The notes: generated by a model from the sequence alone, not told the origin. 64,000 nt of DNA from Promethearchaeota archaeon (GCA_008080735.1 SHMW01000001.1:1-64000); one strand, 5' to 3'. Shown: positions 44,643 through 54,172, numbered from the stretch's first letter. Made by a program: numbers and translations.

Positions 44643-46475
44643 ATGGAAAAATCATTGGAAAAGAAGAAAAAATTAGTCAAAAAATTAGTTAATGCTGGAA
44701 TTAATGCCACCCCATCCGTATTGGATTTAGTTATGACCATGCCAAATCCTTCAGAAAGTCTTGAATTTATAATTAAAGAAACAAGTTTTATTCCTACTTT
44801 TAAAAGTCATTTAACCTTGGAGATTATCAATAAAATTTCCAATGATGAAATCCAAAAGGCTCTGAAAAGGGCAATAAGAAAAAAAATAGTTAAACCTCCA
44901 AATGAAGAAGTTGAATCAATTGATAAGAGTTTAATTAATGTTTCAACAGAAATAACAGAGGATAAATCTGAAAAAATAACACAGGAAGAAATTAAAAATA
45001 CTCCATCCCGTAGACCCAAGGATTTACAACTAACACAGGTAAATTCTCCTTCTTCAAATATTAATACAAGTACCAAATCGTCAACCATTATTGTTCAAAA
45101 AGAACCATTTCAAGAAGACTCCGAATCCTCTACAAAAGTTAAAAATGATATCTCTACCAAAATTCAACAGATGAACCCCGGGAAATCGCAATTTAGATTT
45201 AACCCCATATCCAAGGAATATGATCCTAACTATAAAATAAAAATGGATCCAACGGGGAAGCTTTTTACTTCGGGAAAGTATGACGATTTTTATGATTTAA
45301 CTGTGGATAAGTATAACCAATTATATAAACTCATGCGAAAAAGACCGGAAACCCAATCAGCTATCAATATTGGAAATATTCTGAAATTTAATGAAAACAC
45401 AGAAATATCTACGATTGGACTAGTCAATGATTATAGACAGACTAAAAATGGCCATTACTTTTTCGTTTTAGAAGATCTAACTGGAGCTATTAATGTTTTA
45501 GTGAGAAAAGATTCTGAAATGTTTAGTACAGCGCAAAGAACGATTAATGATCAGATGCTTTTTGTTCAAGGAGAATATAGCCCTGGAAAAAAAGGGAAAA
45601 GTGGAATAATATTCGCATCCGCTATTTCAAAAATCGATGTACCAACCGGAATTAAACCTAATACTTCTCCAGATCCCCTATCAATTATGATGGTTTCAGA
45701 TACACACATTGGAAGCAGAGAATTCGAAGAAAAGTTATGGAAAAAGTTTACTGATTTTCTTAATGGACGGCTCGGAAATCAATCATACAGAGAAAGTGCT
45801 GGAAAAGTCAAATACATCATCATAAATGGAGATTTAATTGATGGAATCGGGGTATATCCGAATCAAGAGCAGGATCTGGTAATAGGAGACCTTTACAAAC
45901 AGTTTGAAAAAGCCGCAGAATTACTTTCTCAAATTCCAGATTATATCACAATATTCTATAGTAGCGGCAACCATGAACCTGTACGAAATGCTATTCCAAG
46001 ACCGGCAGTTCCTAAAAAGTATTGTCAAGAATTGGTAAATCTTGGTGTGAAAGTCGTTGGAAATCCTTGTCTAATTGAGACGCATAATGTAAATAGCCTA
46101 GTATTTCATGGAGATAGCTTGCTCGATCTGAACTTGCTTATTCCTGGTTTGGATAATAATAAGCCAGTTGACTCCATGAGAGAGTTATTAAAGTGTAGGC
46201 ATCTAGCTCCCGCATATGGTAATAAAACACAGATCGCTCCTACTGAAAAAGATTGGCTTGTTATTGATAAAATTCCCGAAATATTCCATTGCGGCCATTT
46301 GCATATTAATGGATTAGAAGGATATAGAAATGTTCAATTAGTAAATTCAGGATGTTTTCAAACTCAAACAGATTATATGAAAAGTTTTGGAATTAATCCT
46401 ACTCCGGGACAAGTCCCCCTTCTTGAGTTAGACACTCTTCATAGTCTTGAAGTAGACCTCAAGAAACTCACCTAG
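44643..46475 (+). CDS. polB: DNA polymerase D small subunit DP1
   Basis: A 610-residue subunit with 3'-5' exonuclease activity. The N-terminal region (1-90) and the low-complexity Ser/Thr/Lys linker (95-190) are followed by an OB fold (about 205-330) and a calcineurin-like phosphoesterase domain. The metal motifs are SDTHIG (~352), NGDLIDGIG, YSSGNHEP, FHGDSL and CGHLHINGLEG. All metal ligands are present, so proofreading should be active. It is divergent from polC, with DUF2240 downstream on the same strand. Confidence 0.95.
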   Translation: MEKSLEKKKKLVKKLVNAGINATPSVLDLVMTMPNPSESLEFIIKETSFIPTFKSHLTLEIINKISNDEIQKALKRAIRKKIVKPPNEEVESIDKSLINVSTEITEDKSEKITQEEIKNTPSRRPKDLQLTQVNSPSSNINTSTKSSTIIVQKEPFQEDSESSTKVKNDISTKIQQMNPGKSQFRFNPISKEYDPNYKIKMDPTGKLFTSGKYDDFYDLTVDKYNQLYKLMRKRPETQSAINIGNILKFNENTEISTIGLVNDYRQTKNGHYFFVLEDLTGAINVLVRKDSEMFSTAQRTINDQMLFVQGEYSPGKKGKSGIIFASAISKIDVPTGIKPNTSPDPLSIMMVSDTHIGSREFEEKLWKKFTDFLNGRLGNQSYRESAGKVKYIIINGDLIDGIGVYPNQEQDLVIGDLYKQFEKAAELLSQIPDYITIFYSSGNHEPVRNAIPRPAVPKKYCQELVNLGVKVVGNPCLIETHNVNSLVFHGDSLLDLNLLIPGLDNNKPVDSMRELLKCRHLAPAYGNKTQIAPTEKDWLVIDKIPEIFHCGHLHINGLEGYRNVQLVNSGCFQTQTDYMKSFGINPTPGQVPLLELDTLHSLEVDLKKLT

Positions 46476-46557
46476 GTATAGATTTAAATTCTTTATATGA
46501 TATTAGATTTTTAACAGAAGGCGCATTTATTAGAATTAATAACGATGTATAGGAAAA

Positions 46558-47244
46558 ATGAGATTATTTAGCCCGCCCAAAAAAGACCCTTCTGAATTGC
46601 TTCTTTATATCTGGAAAATTATTAATCTGGATAACGTTTCGGAACAAGACTTACTATATAACATCTCCTTTGAGTTATACTTAATGTCTCCCGACAAAAC
46701 CTATATATTCATTCAGAAATGTGTTGAAAAAAATCTTTTAATACGTAATAGTGATGAGACCTTATCTTTGAATGAAAATTTAGAAAAAAAATTGCAGAAT
46801 TGGCAAGAAAAGCGAAAAAACCAAATGAAAAAATGGGAAATGCAATCAAAAACACAAAAAAGTACTTTAAAACAATTAAAACAAGAGAAGAAATCAGATT
46901 TTAACGTCCTCTTAAAAGCGTTTTTAGATAAAGGAACACTAAACCGAGCGGTGACTGTTTCTGACAGTGCTTTTAATATCAATGTTTTAGATGAAGCATC
47001 AGGGGTCATTGAAGCAGAAGTCCAAGGATCTAAAGAACAGCCATATAAAATTACACTGAATACCAACAAGAAGAATTTAAATCATGATTGTGATGATTTT
47101 ATTAATAAACGCGCAAGAAACAAAAAATTCTGCAAACATCTAGCAAAATTATTCCTTCTTTTAAAAGAAAATAATGAAAGTCTTGCTTTAAAGCTACTAA
47201 ACAATTTAGCAAGTTCTATAAATGATTGGGAATTTTCCTCTTAA
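46558..47244 (+). CDS. DUF2240-like protein with SWIM-like tail
   Basis: A 228-residue archaeal protein. The N-terminal half (about 5-80; DPSELLLYIWKIINLDNVSE, then IQKCVEKNLLIRNSDETLSL) resembles DUF2240, a helical archaeal domain. A basic coiled coil follows (80-115). The C-terminal part NHDCDDFINKR then KKFCKHLAKLFLLL recalls a SWIM zinc finger (CxC...CxH), with one expected cysteine replaced by His. SWIM proteins bind DNA or act with helicases/Rad51 systems. It follows polB by 82 bases on the same strand, suggesting a replication/repair role (inference). Confidence 0.6.
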   Translation: MRLFSPPKKDPSELLLYIWKIINLDNVSEQDLLYNISFELYLMSPDKTYIFIQKCVEKNLLIRNSDETLSLNENLEKKLQNWQEKRKNQMKKWEMQSKTQKSTLKQLKQEKKSDFNVLLKAFLDKGTLNRAVTVSDSAFNINVLDEASGVIEAEVQGSKEQPYKITLNTNKKNLNHDCDDFINKRARNKKFCKHLAKLFLLLKENNESLALKLLNNLASSINDWEFSS

Positions 47245-47256
47245 ATTTTGATACTT

Positions 47257-48570
47257 CTAACTTAATTTCCTAAATACATTATTTTTAATTCTGACTTTTT
47301 TATTTTGTATCAAGACTGGTTTATAATTGAGCAGAGTTTTAATTTTCGCAATATGAGATAAAGTTCCCTCTAACAGCTTCTTGTCTATATCAAGGTTTAT
47401 AACTTTTGTCCTGCCATAATAGCCCAAAGATTTTTTTGCCGCAGTAATAATACCTGCTAATGATAATTCATTAATATAATCGCTAATCCTTCTGCGAGTT
47501 AAGGATCTTACACCCGGCATTTTATTTGTAAGTTCATCATGAACTTCATAGATGTCACCAGAAACAATTACTCTGTCATTGCTAAATATGGTAATTAAAT
47601 AAATTGCCGTCAAAACCAATTGGGCTTGTAGGGGCATCCCTTTTATATAATCAATAATATGGTCTCTCTCTAATTCATGTTGCGCTTTATTTACATGTTC
47701 ACGGGTAATCATCTTGTTTTGAGTTCTTTCTGCTATTTCTCCTGCTTTTCGAAGCAATTGGAGAGCTTTTCGAGCATCACCATGTTCCTTTGCCGCTAAA
47801 GCAGCACATAAAGGAATCACTCCTTCTTTAAGGATATCATCGCAAAAAGCTATTTTTGCTCTTTCTTTTAGTATATCTCCGAGTTCCTTTGCGTTATATG
47901 TGCTGAAAGTTATATGCTCCTTTCCTAAACTAGAGATAACTCTGGGATCTAAAGAATCTTTAAACTTTAATTTGTTAGAAATACCTATGAGACAGGTTCT
48001 ACAACTATCCAGATTCTCATTTAATCGCGTTAAATCGTACAAAATCTCATTACCTCCGCGTTTGTCCGCGATTAAATCTATCTCGTCCAATACTAAAAAA
48101 CAAATGGAATTACTAATTTTATGATCCAGTAAACCAAGAAGTTTTTTGAAGATAACATCTTTTGGAAGACCAGTTGGGGGGATCTTCTCTTGACCAACTA
48201 TTGTGTTATAGATATGAGCAAGAATACGATATGGTGTAGATACGATGCTACAATTTATATATATCCACCATGGTTTACTTTTCTTTGTGAATTGAGCTAA
48301 TTTTTGGCTAATATATCTGATTGTTGCCGTCTTTCCTGTCCCTGTCATTCCATAACAGAGAAAATTTGGGGGTGTATCTCCTCGCAATGCACAAGCCGTC
48401 TTACTTGCTATTTCTTTGATTTCGGTATCTCTGTGAGGTAATTCATTTGGTATATAGGCGGGTTCTAAGGCATCACGCTTTTTAAATATTTTGGGGCCGT
48501 TCAGATAATTTTTATAAAATTGATCAATGTTAAAATTATGATATTTTCCGTTTTTCAACACTACTAACAC
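47257..48570 (-). CDS. cdc6: Orc1/Cdc6 replication initiator
   Basis: A 437-residue initiator ATPase starting at GTG. The AAA+ core has GMTGTGKTATIRYI (Walker A; GMTGTGKT), CFLVLDEIDLIADK (Walker B), the sensor-1 region CLIGISNKLKFKDSLDPRVI and the arginine-bearing sensor-2 HGDARKALQLLRKAGEIAER. The final ~120 residues form the winged helix that binds origin repeats. It marks and melts the origin and loads MCM. It converges with the DUF2240 gene and has a 298-base AT-rich upstream region with candidate origin repeats. Confidence 0.95.
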   Translation of the reverse strand: MLVVLKNGKYHNFNIDQFYKNYLNGPKIFKKRDALEPAYIPNELPHRDTEIKEIASKTACALRGDTPPNFLCYGMTGTGKTATIRYISQKLAQFTKKSKPWWIYINCSIVSTPYRILAHIYNTIVGQEKIPPTGLPKDVIFKKLLGLLDHKISNSICFLVLDEIDLIADKRGGNEILYDLTRLNENLDSCRTCLIGISNKLKFKDSLDPRVISSLGKEHITFSTYNAKELGDILKERAKIAFCDDILKEGVIPLCAALAAKEHGDARKALQLLRKAGEIAERTQNKMITREHVNKAQHELERDHIIDYIKGMPLQAQLVLTAIYLITIFSNDRVIVSGDIYEVHDELTNKMPGVRSLTRRRISDYINELSLAGIITAAKKSLGYYGRTKVINLDIDKKLLEGTLSHIAKIKTLLNYKPVLIQNKKVRIKNNVFRKLS

Positions 48571-48868
48571 CTTATTTAATGCTAATTTGCACTGGAAGTA
48601 CCAACATTTCCACTACATTTTACTATATTATATGGTTTTTTGAAAACTATATAAAGTTTCTTATTAACGCTTAATTTACTTCGAAAATGTTAATGTTTTA
48701 ATAAAACGCTAACTAGAATTGCTCTCATCTGTAAGTATAATTATTTATGTCGCTCTATTAAAAAACTTTTGTTAGCGCAAAAATAGGATTTAATATAACA
48801 TTAATAAGAAATCAAAAGAACAGCCCTAAAGGTTTTTGTCGATAAAAAACAAATCATAAACTCACAAT
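48571..48868. other. AT-rich region upstream of cdc6; candidate replication origin
   Basis: Archaeal origins often lie directly upstream of orc1/cdc6. Here a 298-base gene-free AT-rich stretch holds related elements: TTAACGCTTAA (48664-48674), AACGCTAAC (48705-48713) and its inverted partner GTTAGCGCA (48771-48779), the last flanked by T and A runs (TTTTGTTAGCGCAAAA). Similar GTTAGC-like cores flank AT-rich DNA, as expected of mini-ORB sites. I cannot measure strand skew here, so this is a candidate. Confidence 0.4.
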
Positions 48869-49453
48869 TTAAAAAATGAAAGAGATATCATATCCCTCTC
48901 TATTTTCTAATTCCTCCAGAAACACATCTAAGGGATACTCAGTTTCTATCATTTTTTTTGCAAACCTACGCATATGGTAATTTATCAAAGAATGTTTTTC
49001 CTTAAGGAGCTCTTTTTTCTCCTCTTCACTCATGTTTTCATATTCAATATAATTTTCAGTCCAGCTCTTTAGAGCATTAAATTTATATCTAAACTCATTA
49101 CGTTTATTATACAATTCTCGATATAATAAAAAAAGATCCGCATGGCTAAAAGTCCGGAGTCGTTTTTCTGCTTGTTCATATTCCTCTTTTACATCTATAA
49201 ATATATTATTCCAAACCACGATATAAATTTCCGCATCCCATGAGCCTTTTTTTCTACTTTTCTTATGACTACAATAAACCGTTTCTTTTAAAATACCTGT
49301 TACTACATATTTAGGTAAAATATCCCCCACGTTATAATGATTCAATATATTTTCAAACATTTTCGTTTGCGTGCTTGTAATCTCTGTTCCACATTCTTTA
49401 CATTTAATCGGATTCGGAAACTCAATAGTGTCAAATAATCCCATATTATTCAC
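48869..49453 (-). CDS. Hypothetical protein with N-terminal two-Cys motif
   Basis: A 194-residue, mostly helical and charged protein. The start may be ATG at 49444 (MGLFDTIEFPNPIKCKECGT), the usual form of such N-termini, rather than three codons upstream. The CKECGT motif may pair with a later Cys for zinc (CSHKK near residue 62). The rest is helical with acidic/basic clusters. Its family is not recognised. It lies just beyond the candidate origin, on the same strand as cdc6. Confidence 0.55.
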   Translation of the reverse strand: MNNMGLFDTIEFPNPIKCKECGTEITSTQTKMFENILNHYNVGDILPKYVVTGILKETVYCSHKKSRKKGSWDAEIYIVVWNNIFIDVKEEYEQAEKRLRTFSHADLFLLYRELYNKRNEFRYKFNALKSWTENYIEYENMSEEEKKELLKEKHSLINYHMRRFAKKMIETEYPLDVFLEELENREGYDISFIF

Positions 49454-49556
49454 TTCATAAATCTAGGTTTAACTTAATTTTTATTTTAAATTTAAAAAGA
49501 GAACTCAAAAAGAATTAATGAATCTACCAAAAACATCTATCAAATATAGGAAACAA

Positions 49557-49748
49557 TTAGTGTAGTACCTTTAATTTTCTTTTTAATTTGGAGAACTTCA
49601 ATTCATATTCAGGACATTGTTTATAATTTGGAAATTTGCAAATTTCACATTTTTGAGGTAAAATACAACTCTCACTAAAAGGACAAAACAAAATATTAAA
49701 TTCCTTATTCTCCTTCACTTGATTAAGGGATATAACGCTCACCTTCAT
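49557..49748 (-). CDS. Small cysteine-rich protein, 63 residues
   Basis: A short protein with five cysteines in the central segment, FCPFSESCILPQKCEICKF then YKQCPEY, and a basic C-terminal tail. Spacing C-x6-C-x5-C-x2-C-x7-C suggests a metal (zinc or Fe-S) knuckle. It begins at ATG and lies between two larger genes on the same strand. No family is recognised; the ordered cysteines suggest that it is a real gene. Confidence 0.5.
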   Translation of the reverse strand: MKVSVISLNQVKENKEFNILFCPFSESCILPQKCEICKFPNYKQCPEYELKFSKLKRKLKVLH

Positions 49749-49853
49749 ATTTTTGTTAAAGAGAGAAATTCTTCTCTAATATAAAATCAAGGAGAGGGTG
49801 AAAATTTTCTAATTTATTTTTATGAATTTTAGAACTCTTCCTATGGAAATTTT

Positions 49854-50624
49854 TTACCAAGGAACATCTTTCAAACCAAGAATATAAGCAATTGTATTGG
49901 CAATGATGCTTACGGCGGGTGTTAAAATTATTAAAAAGATGAATATATTAAAATCTGGCGCAAGAAATAAATCAGGAAAGAGGAGTGATGGTATAAAACT
50001 CAGAAGTATACTAAATAAGGCAAAATCTAGCTGATCAATAATCCAGAACGGTCGACCACTTTGTATATTGAATCTGCGTTTTAAAAAAGAACCAAAGAGA
50101 TCACCGAATGCCGCACCAAAACTAATCATCACGATCCGTATTCCTAAAATGAGCACACCTAAAGGTAAAGGTCCTCCTGTAAAATAGTATTGATAGGTTG
50201 AAACGTGGGTGTAAAGCTGATATTGATCTATGGAGGAAGCAAATTCTACGATCGGAGCGATAAATGGCCACAAGATTATGAATATAATAAAAATACCCAT
50301 CGATATTGGGATCCCGATAAAGAGAGGCCCCAAAAATAACCCTTTCCAAGTTTTATGGGCCCCAAATAATCTCCTTCCATCAATAAAATTTTTCCCTCCA
50401 TCAATTGGATCTCCACCACCCGTTATAACCATACCCGCATTTGATATATACGCTGGTGCAATAAACAATAGAGCAAAAATAAGCGTGGCGACCCAATCTG
50501 CCCATGAATAGATAAACGAAACTACCAAAAAATCTGCGAGAAAAAAGAGTGCAAATAGAATTGCTAAAGTTTTTGCTATCCTCTTCTCACGAATGTCTGT
50601 ATTAATTTCTGTTTCATCCGTCAA
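49854..50624 (-). CDS. carS: CDP-archaeol synthase
   Basis: A 256-residue membrane enzyme of the CarS/DUF46 family that transfers CMP from CTP to unsaturated archaetidic acid (DGGGP), the branch point for polar head groups. About five helices are seen. NAGMVITGGGDPIDGGKNFI, RRLFGAHKTWKGL (conserved GxxKTW) and GAAFGDLFGSFLKRR, then SGRPFWIIDQLDFALFSI, are the family signatures. Start ATG at 50624. With the geranylgeranyl reductase at 1051 it gives the window two steps of archaeal ether-lipid synthesis. Confidence 0.9.
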   Translation of the reverse strand: MTDETEINTDIREKRIAKTLAILFALFFLADFLVVSFIYSWADWVATLIFALLFIAPAYISNAGMVITGGGDPIDGGKNFIDGRRLFGAHKTWKGLFLGPLFIGIPISMGIFIIFIILWPFIAPIVEFASSIDQYQLYTHVSTYQYYFTGGPLPLGVLILGIRIVMISFGAAFGDLFGSFLKRRFNIQSGRPFWIIDQLDFALFSILLSFIPSLLFPDLFLAPDFNIFIFLIILTPAVSIIANTIAYILGLKDVPW

Positions 50625-50733
50625 TGTTAATTTCCTAAAAAAATCGTTAATAATTAATATAAAATACTAAATTTAGAGTAAAATTTAAGGATTTTTGCTA
50701 TTCTTTAAATAACTCTAAACAGAATGAAGAAAT

Positions 50734-51273
50734 CTAAATTGCCATTTGTATCTGATCTAATGAACATTTGATTCTAATAGGACATTCCGCATTCTTTATA
50801 AAAATATACTCACTAAAGAGTTTATTGACTGTATGAATATAACTGCCTTTTTTCCCCACCGCAATCCCTCTATCTTCATAACTGAGAAAAAGGATGGAAA
50901 TCAGAATCTTTTCCACAGATAATCTTCTCTCGTCTGATGATTCAATCCATTCTATTTGGATATCATGAATATAAGTATCTGGAAAAAAACTGAATAACAA
51001 TTTTATCAATTTCTCCTCGTTTCGAATAAATAGAACTTTTGTTGAGTTAAAATCCTTTCGAATTTTATGGATATATTTTGATAAAAAGAAATAATCTTGA
51101 GGATTAAGAAAAAAGAAAACGAATTGATTTAGCACGATAATATTTTCGGGAAAATATCCCCCAGTCTTTTCATAAAAATAATTAAATAATTTTAATTCGC
51201 TATTGGAGTATTTTTTTCTAATATTTACTTCCTTTGAGAATATTAGATCTTCAGCATATTTACTGAGCATCAT
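50734..51273 (-). CDS. Protein with a KH-like C-terminal domain
   Basis: A 179-residue protein. The first ~115 residues are helical and aromatic-rich (KLFNYFYEKTGGYFPENIIV, FFFLNPQDYFFLSKYI) and not recognised. The end SYEDRGIAVGKKGSYIHTVN, then KLFSEYIFIKNAECPIRIKC, has the GxxG loop (GKKG) between two helices, as in KH-type RNA-binding domains. It could bind RNA or single-stranded DNA. Start ATG pair at 51273. It lies between CarS and archease, divergent from archease. Confidence 0.55.
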   Translation of the reverse strand: MMLSKYAEDLIFSKEVNIRKKYSNSELKLFNYFYEKTGGYFPENIIVLNQFVFFFLNPQDYFFLSKYIHKIRKDFNSTKVLFIRNEEKLIKLLFSFFPDTYIHDIQIEWIESSDERRLSVEKILISILFLSYEDRGIAVGKKGSYIHTVNKLFSEYIFIKNAECPIRIKCSLDQIQMAI

Positions 51274-51375
51274 CTAAAAATAGTGATCTAATCTTTTAAA
51301 CCCCAGAGAAAAAATTAATTTTCTTATATGAATTAAAAAATGTATTAATTAAGAAAAATTAATCAATGAACTATA

Positions 51376-51813
51376 ATGAAAGATAGTGGATTTGAGTTTC
51401 TGGAACATACCGCAGACGTGAAGGCGCGAGCATATGGACCCAGTCTTGAAATCGCCTATTCTCAAGCTGCATATGCCCTAATGGCAACTATAACTCCAGA
51501 TCTAAGCAAGATTTCCAAAAAACGTGAAAAAATGTTTACAATAGCGGCTGAAGATGAAGAAGCTCTTCTTTTTGATTTTCTCTCAGAACTTCTTTATATC
51601 TTTGATGTAGATCATCTCGTATTTGGGGACATAACGGTGGAATCCATTGAAGAAAAAGGGCAGGAATATGAACTTAGCACAATTTTAATTGGAGAGGAAT
51701 TTGATAAAAATAAACACGAAATTGGTACTGAGGTTAAAGCTATTACTTATTCCTATATGAAAATTGAAGAAAAAGGAGATCTATGGGAAATTGAAGTGGT
51801 TTTTGATATTTAA
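51376..51813 (+). CDS. Archease
   Basis: A 145-residue cofactor that lets RtcB complete guanylylation and multiple turnovers. The start FEFLEHTADVKARAYGPSLE (with the family HTAD), LLFDFLSELLYIFDVDHLVF, and the C-terminal VKAITYSYMKIEE, then WEIEVVFDI, are diagnostic; the metal-ligand Asp/His residues are in place. Its gene converges with rtcB (27 bases between stop codons), so the two partners are neighbours but not in one operon. Confidence 0.94.
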   Translation: MKDSGFEFLEHTADVKARAYGPSLEIAYSQAAYALMATITPDLSKISKKREKMFTIAAEDEEALLFDFLSELLYIFDVDHLVFGDITVESIEEKGQEYELSTILIGEEFDKNKHEIGTEVKAITYSYMKIEEKGDLWEIEVVFDI

Positions 51814-51839
51814 ATTTACTTCTATATAGTTAGGTACTA

Positions 51840-53318
51840 TTAGCCTTTGACGACACCAACAGGATGCATTCTCGCAACTTTCTCTATTAGATTAAGACGC
51901 GATTGAATTTTTACCACTTGATTTATGTCTTTATATGCACCTGGAGCTTCCTCTGCAATAACTTTTTGTGATTTTGCTTTCACAAGAATTCCCTTTTTTT
52001 CTAACCCTTTTTCAATATCCTCTCCCCAATAGGCATTCTTTGCCCGAGATCTTGACATTACCCTCCCCGAACCGTGTGCGGTCGAACCAAATGTGAGATT
52101 CATGGAATCTTTCCTTCCCACACATAAATATGAGGCGGAACCCATGGTTCCTGGAATTAATACGGGTTGTCCTATTGATTTATAGCTTTTAGGCAACACC
52201 GAATGATTCGGAGGGAATGCTCGTGTTGCTCCTTTCCTGTGAATATTGAGTTCCATATTCTTCCCGTCAACTAGGTGTGTTTCCTTTTTAAGAATATTAT
52301 GACATAAATCATAAATTAATTCTAATTCATATTCTTGGCTCTCGTTTCCAAAGACTTCCTTAAAGGATTCTCTAATCCAAAAGGTAATGAGCTGTCTGTT
52401 GCAAAATCCAAAATTTGCCGCACAAGCCATCTCTTTAAAATATTTTTGGGCTTCTTCGGTATTTGCAGGCACGCATGATAATTCTCTATCGGGAATTTTA
52501 ATATTATATCGTTTCATGGCTTTTTCAAATTCACGCACTGATTCTGTGCAAACTTGATGCCCCAAAGCCCTGCTACCGGTATGAATCATTACCATAATTT
52601 GGTCTTTCTGTGTGATCCCCAATTCTTTTGCAATCTTTTTATTGTAGATTTTATCTACTTTCTGCACTTCGAGGAAATGATTTCCACTTCCTAAGCTTCC
52701 TAATTGTCTAATACCTCGCTGTTTTGCACGCTTTGAAACAATATTGTGGTCTGCATCTTCTAATCTGCCGTTTTCCTCACAAAACTCAATATCTTCGTCC
52801 GTTGCAAATTCATGTTCACGTGCCCATTCCACACCCATATCAAGCACCGAATTCAATTGATTATAATCTATCTTCAGCCTCCCTCTTGAGCCCAAACCCG
52901 AAGGAATTCGATTAAATATATAAGTCAATAAAGTGGGAAGCTTACTTTGTATATCTTCATAGCTCATTTCAGTTCTCAATAGTCTCACTCCGCAATTTAT
53001 ATCATACCCTACACCGCCAGGTGAGATCATCCCATCTTCGGAATCTGTCCCGCACACCGCCCCTATACAGAAGCCATACCCTTGATGAGCATCAGAAAGC
53101 GCAATCACATGCTTTTCTACTCCATCTAAACACGCTACATTACTAATCTGTTCTAATGTTCTATCTTCTTGAATTTTTGATAATATTTCCTCATTTGCAT
53201 AGATATGAACAGGAACTTTCATTTTAAAGCTTTCAATCGTCCCTGAAACTCTGGCCATTAGTCTTTTTGGCGGAATTTCATAAATATACTCATCGATTTT
53301 ATTTACATTCATGTTCAT
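51840..53318 (-). CDS. rtcB: RNA-splicing ligase RtcB
   Basis: A 492-residue GTP- and Mn2+-dependent RNA ligase that joins tRNA halves after intron removal. Key motifs: ALSDAHQGYGFCIGAVCG (metal ligands), GGVGYDINCGVRLLR (Cys metal ligand), GSLGSGNHFLEVQ (family core), MIHTGSRALGHQV, and SVLPKSYKSIGQPVLIPGTM then SAHGSGRVMSR with the guanylylated His. All are intact. The three intron-containing tRNAs in this window are its expected substrates after cutting by the tRNA endonuclease. Confidence 0.96.
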   Translation of the reverse strand: MNMNVNKIDEYIYEIPPKRLMARVSGTIESFKMKVPVHIYANEEILSKIQEDRTLEQISNVACLDGVEKHVIALSDAHQGYGFCIGAVCGTDSEDGMISPGGVGYDINCGVRLLRTEMSYEDIQSKLPTLLTYIFNRIPSGLGSRGRLKIDYNQLNSVLDMGVEWAREHEFATDEDIEFCEENGRLEDADHNIVSKRAKQRGIRQLGSLGSGNHFLEVQKVDKIYNKKIAKELGITQKDQIMVMIHTGSRALGHQVCTESVREFEKAMKRYNIKIPDRELSCVPANTEEAQKYFKEMACAANFGFCNRQLITFWIRESFKEVFGNESQEYELELIYDLCHNILKKETHLVDGKNMELNIHRKGATRAFPPNHSVLPKSYKSIGQPVLIPGTMGSASYLCVGRKDSMNLTFGSTAHGSGRVMSRSRAKNAYWGEDIEKGLEKKGILVKAKSQKVIAEEAPGAYKDINQVVKIQSRLNLIEKVARMHPVGVVKG

Positions 53319-53446
53319 ATCAGTTAAGAAAGGGTTGCTGCTAACAAAAAATTTGGTATTTTCAACTATGGTCTTAAAATGTTTTTTGTAAATCTAAATA
53401 TAAAAAAATATTATACTCCCTTTTTCCTAGGTATGAAATTTATCAA

Positions 53447-54172
53447 TTATTTTATTTCTATGAACTTAAGCAATCCAAGGTTATCTAAATTGTCAATAAT
53501 GACTTGAATTTTTGCTTCTGGAAGCCCAGCATCTTCGGCAATATCCGTAACAGTATGAAATCCGTCCGCAAGATGGGCAATTTCATATTGTTTCTCATTT
53601 AAAAAACCTTGAGTTATTACTTGTTTGGGTAGTCTTTTTGAGGTCCAATCTGGTTTGGTATCTGATACAGTACGTAAATCATCCTCGGAAAGAGTCATAC
53701 CTTTCTTTTGTAAGCGAGATTGAGATTTTTTAAAATCCTTTTTGTAAATTTTTAATATTGGAATGCGAATTGGGATTTCAGCTACTCTGCCGTTTTCTAA
53801 AATTTCATCAACCTGTTCTGCAAAATCACGGAAAATACGTACATCACCGGACCATTTATCAAGAATGTTCCCGAACTGATCAATAAATTTATCGATAATA
53901 TTATTTAATGCCTTATGAGTGATTTTTGCATCATCGTTCTTATCAGCGGCAGCAGTGATTAGCACACCCTCCCGAAATACCAGCATCAAATAAAATACTT
54001 GCATGTCAATTACCTTCAATTCTCCTGAGCCCTTTGAAAATTCTATGCTAAAATCTTTTAACGCGGTTAAAAACCCACTTACCAAGTCTTGATTAAATTC
54101 TATTGAACCGTATTTTCTATGTAATAGACAAATTCCGGTTTTCTGGTCAATAATATATACATTATGTATCAA
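53447..54172 (-). CDS. Longin-like domain protein with C-terminal winged helix
   Basis: A 241-residue protein that starts at TTG, with GAGGTG about six bases upstream. Residues 1-125 fit a longin/roadblock-superfold domain of Asgard type: MIHNVYIIDQKTGICLLHRK, then QDLVSGFLTALKDFSIEF, then VFYLMLVFREGVLITAAADK, and a final helix HKALNNIIDKFIDQFGNILD. A linker (about 130-190) leads to a winged-helix part (NEKQYEIAHLADGFHTVTDI to DNLGLLKFIEIK). Longin domains in eukaryotes regulate vesicle GTPases and SNAREs. The DNA-binding-type end suggests another partner or role. Its mates in this window are the GTPases at 13255 and 36738. Confidence 0.75.
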   Translation of the reverse strand: MIHNVYIIDQKTGICLLHRKYGSIEFNQDLVSGFLTALKDFSIEFSKGSGELKVIDMQVFYLMLVFREGVLITAAADKNDDAKITHKALNNIIDKFIDQFGNILDKWSGDVRIFRDFAEQVDEILENGRVAEIPIRIPILKIYKKDFKKSQSRLQKKGMTLSEDDLRTVSDTKPDWTSKRLPKQVITQGFLNEKQYEIAHLADGFHTVTDIAEDAGLPEAKIQVIIDNLDNLGLLKFIEIK

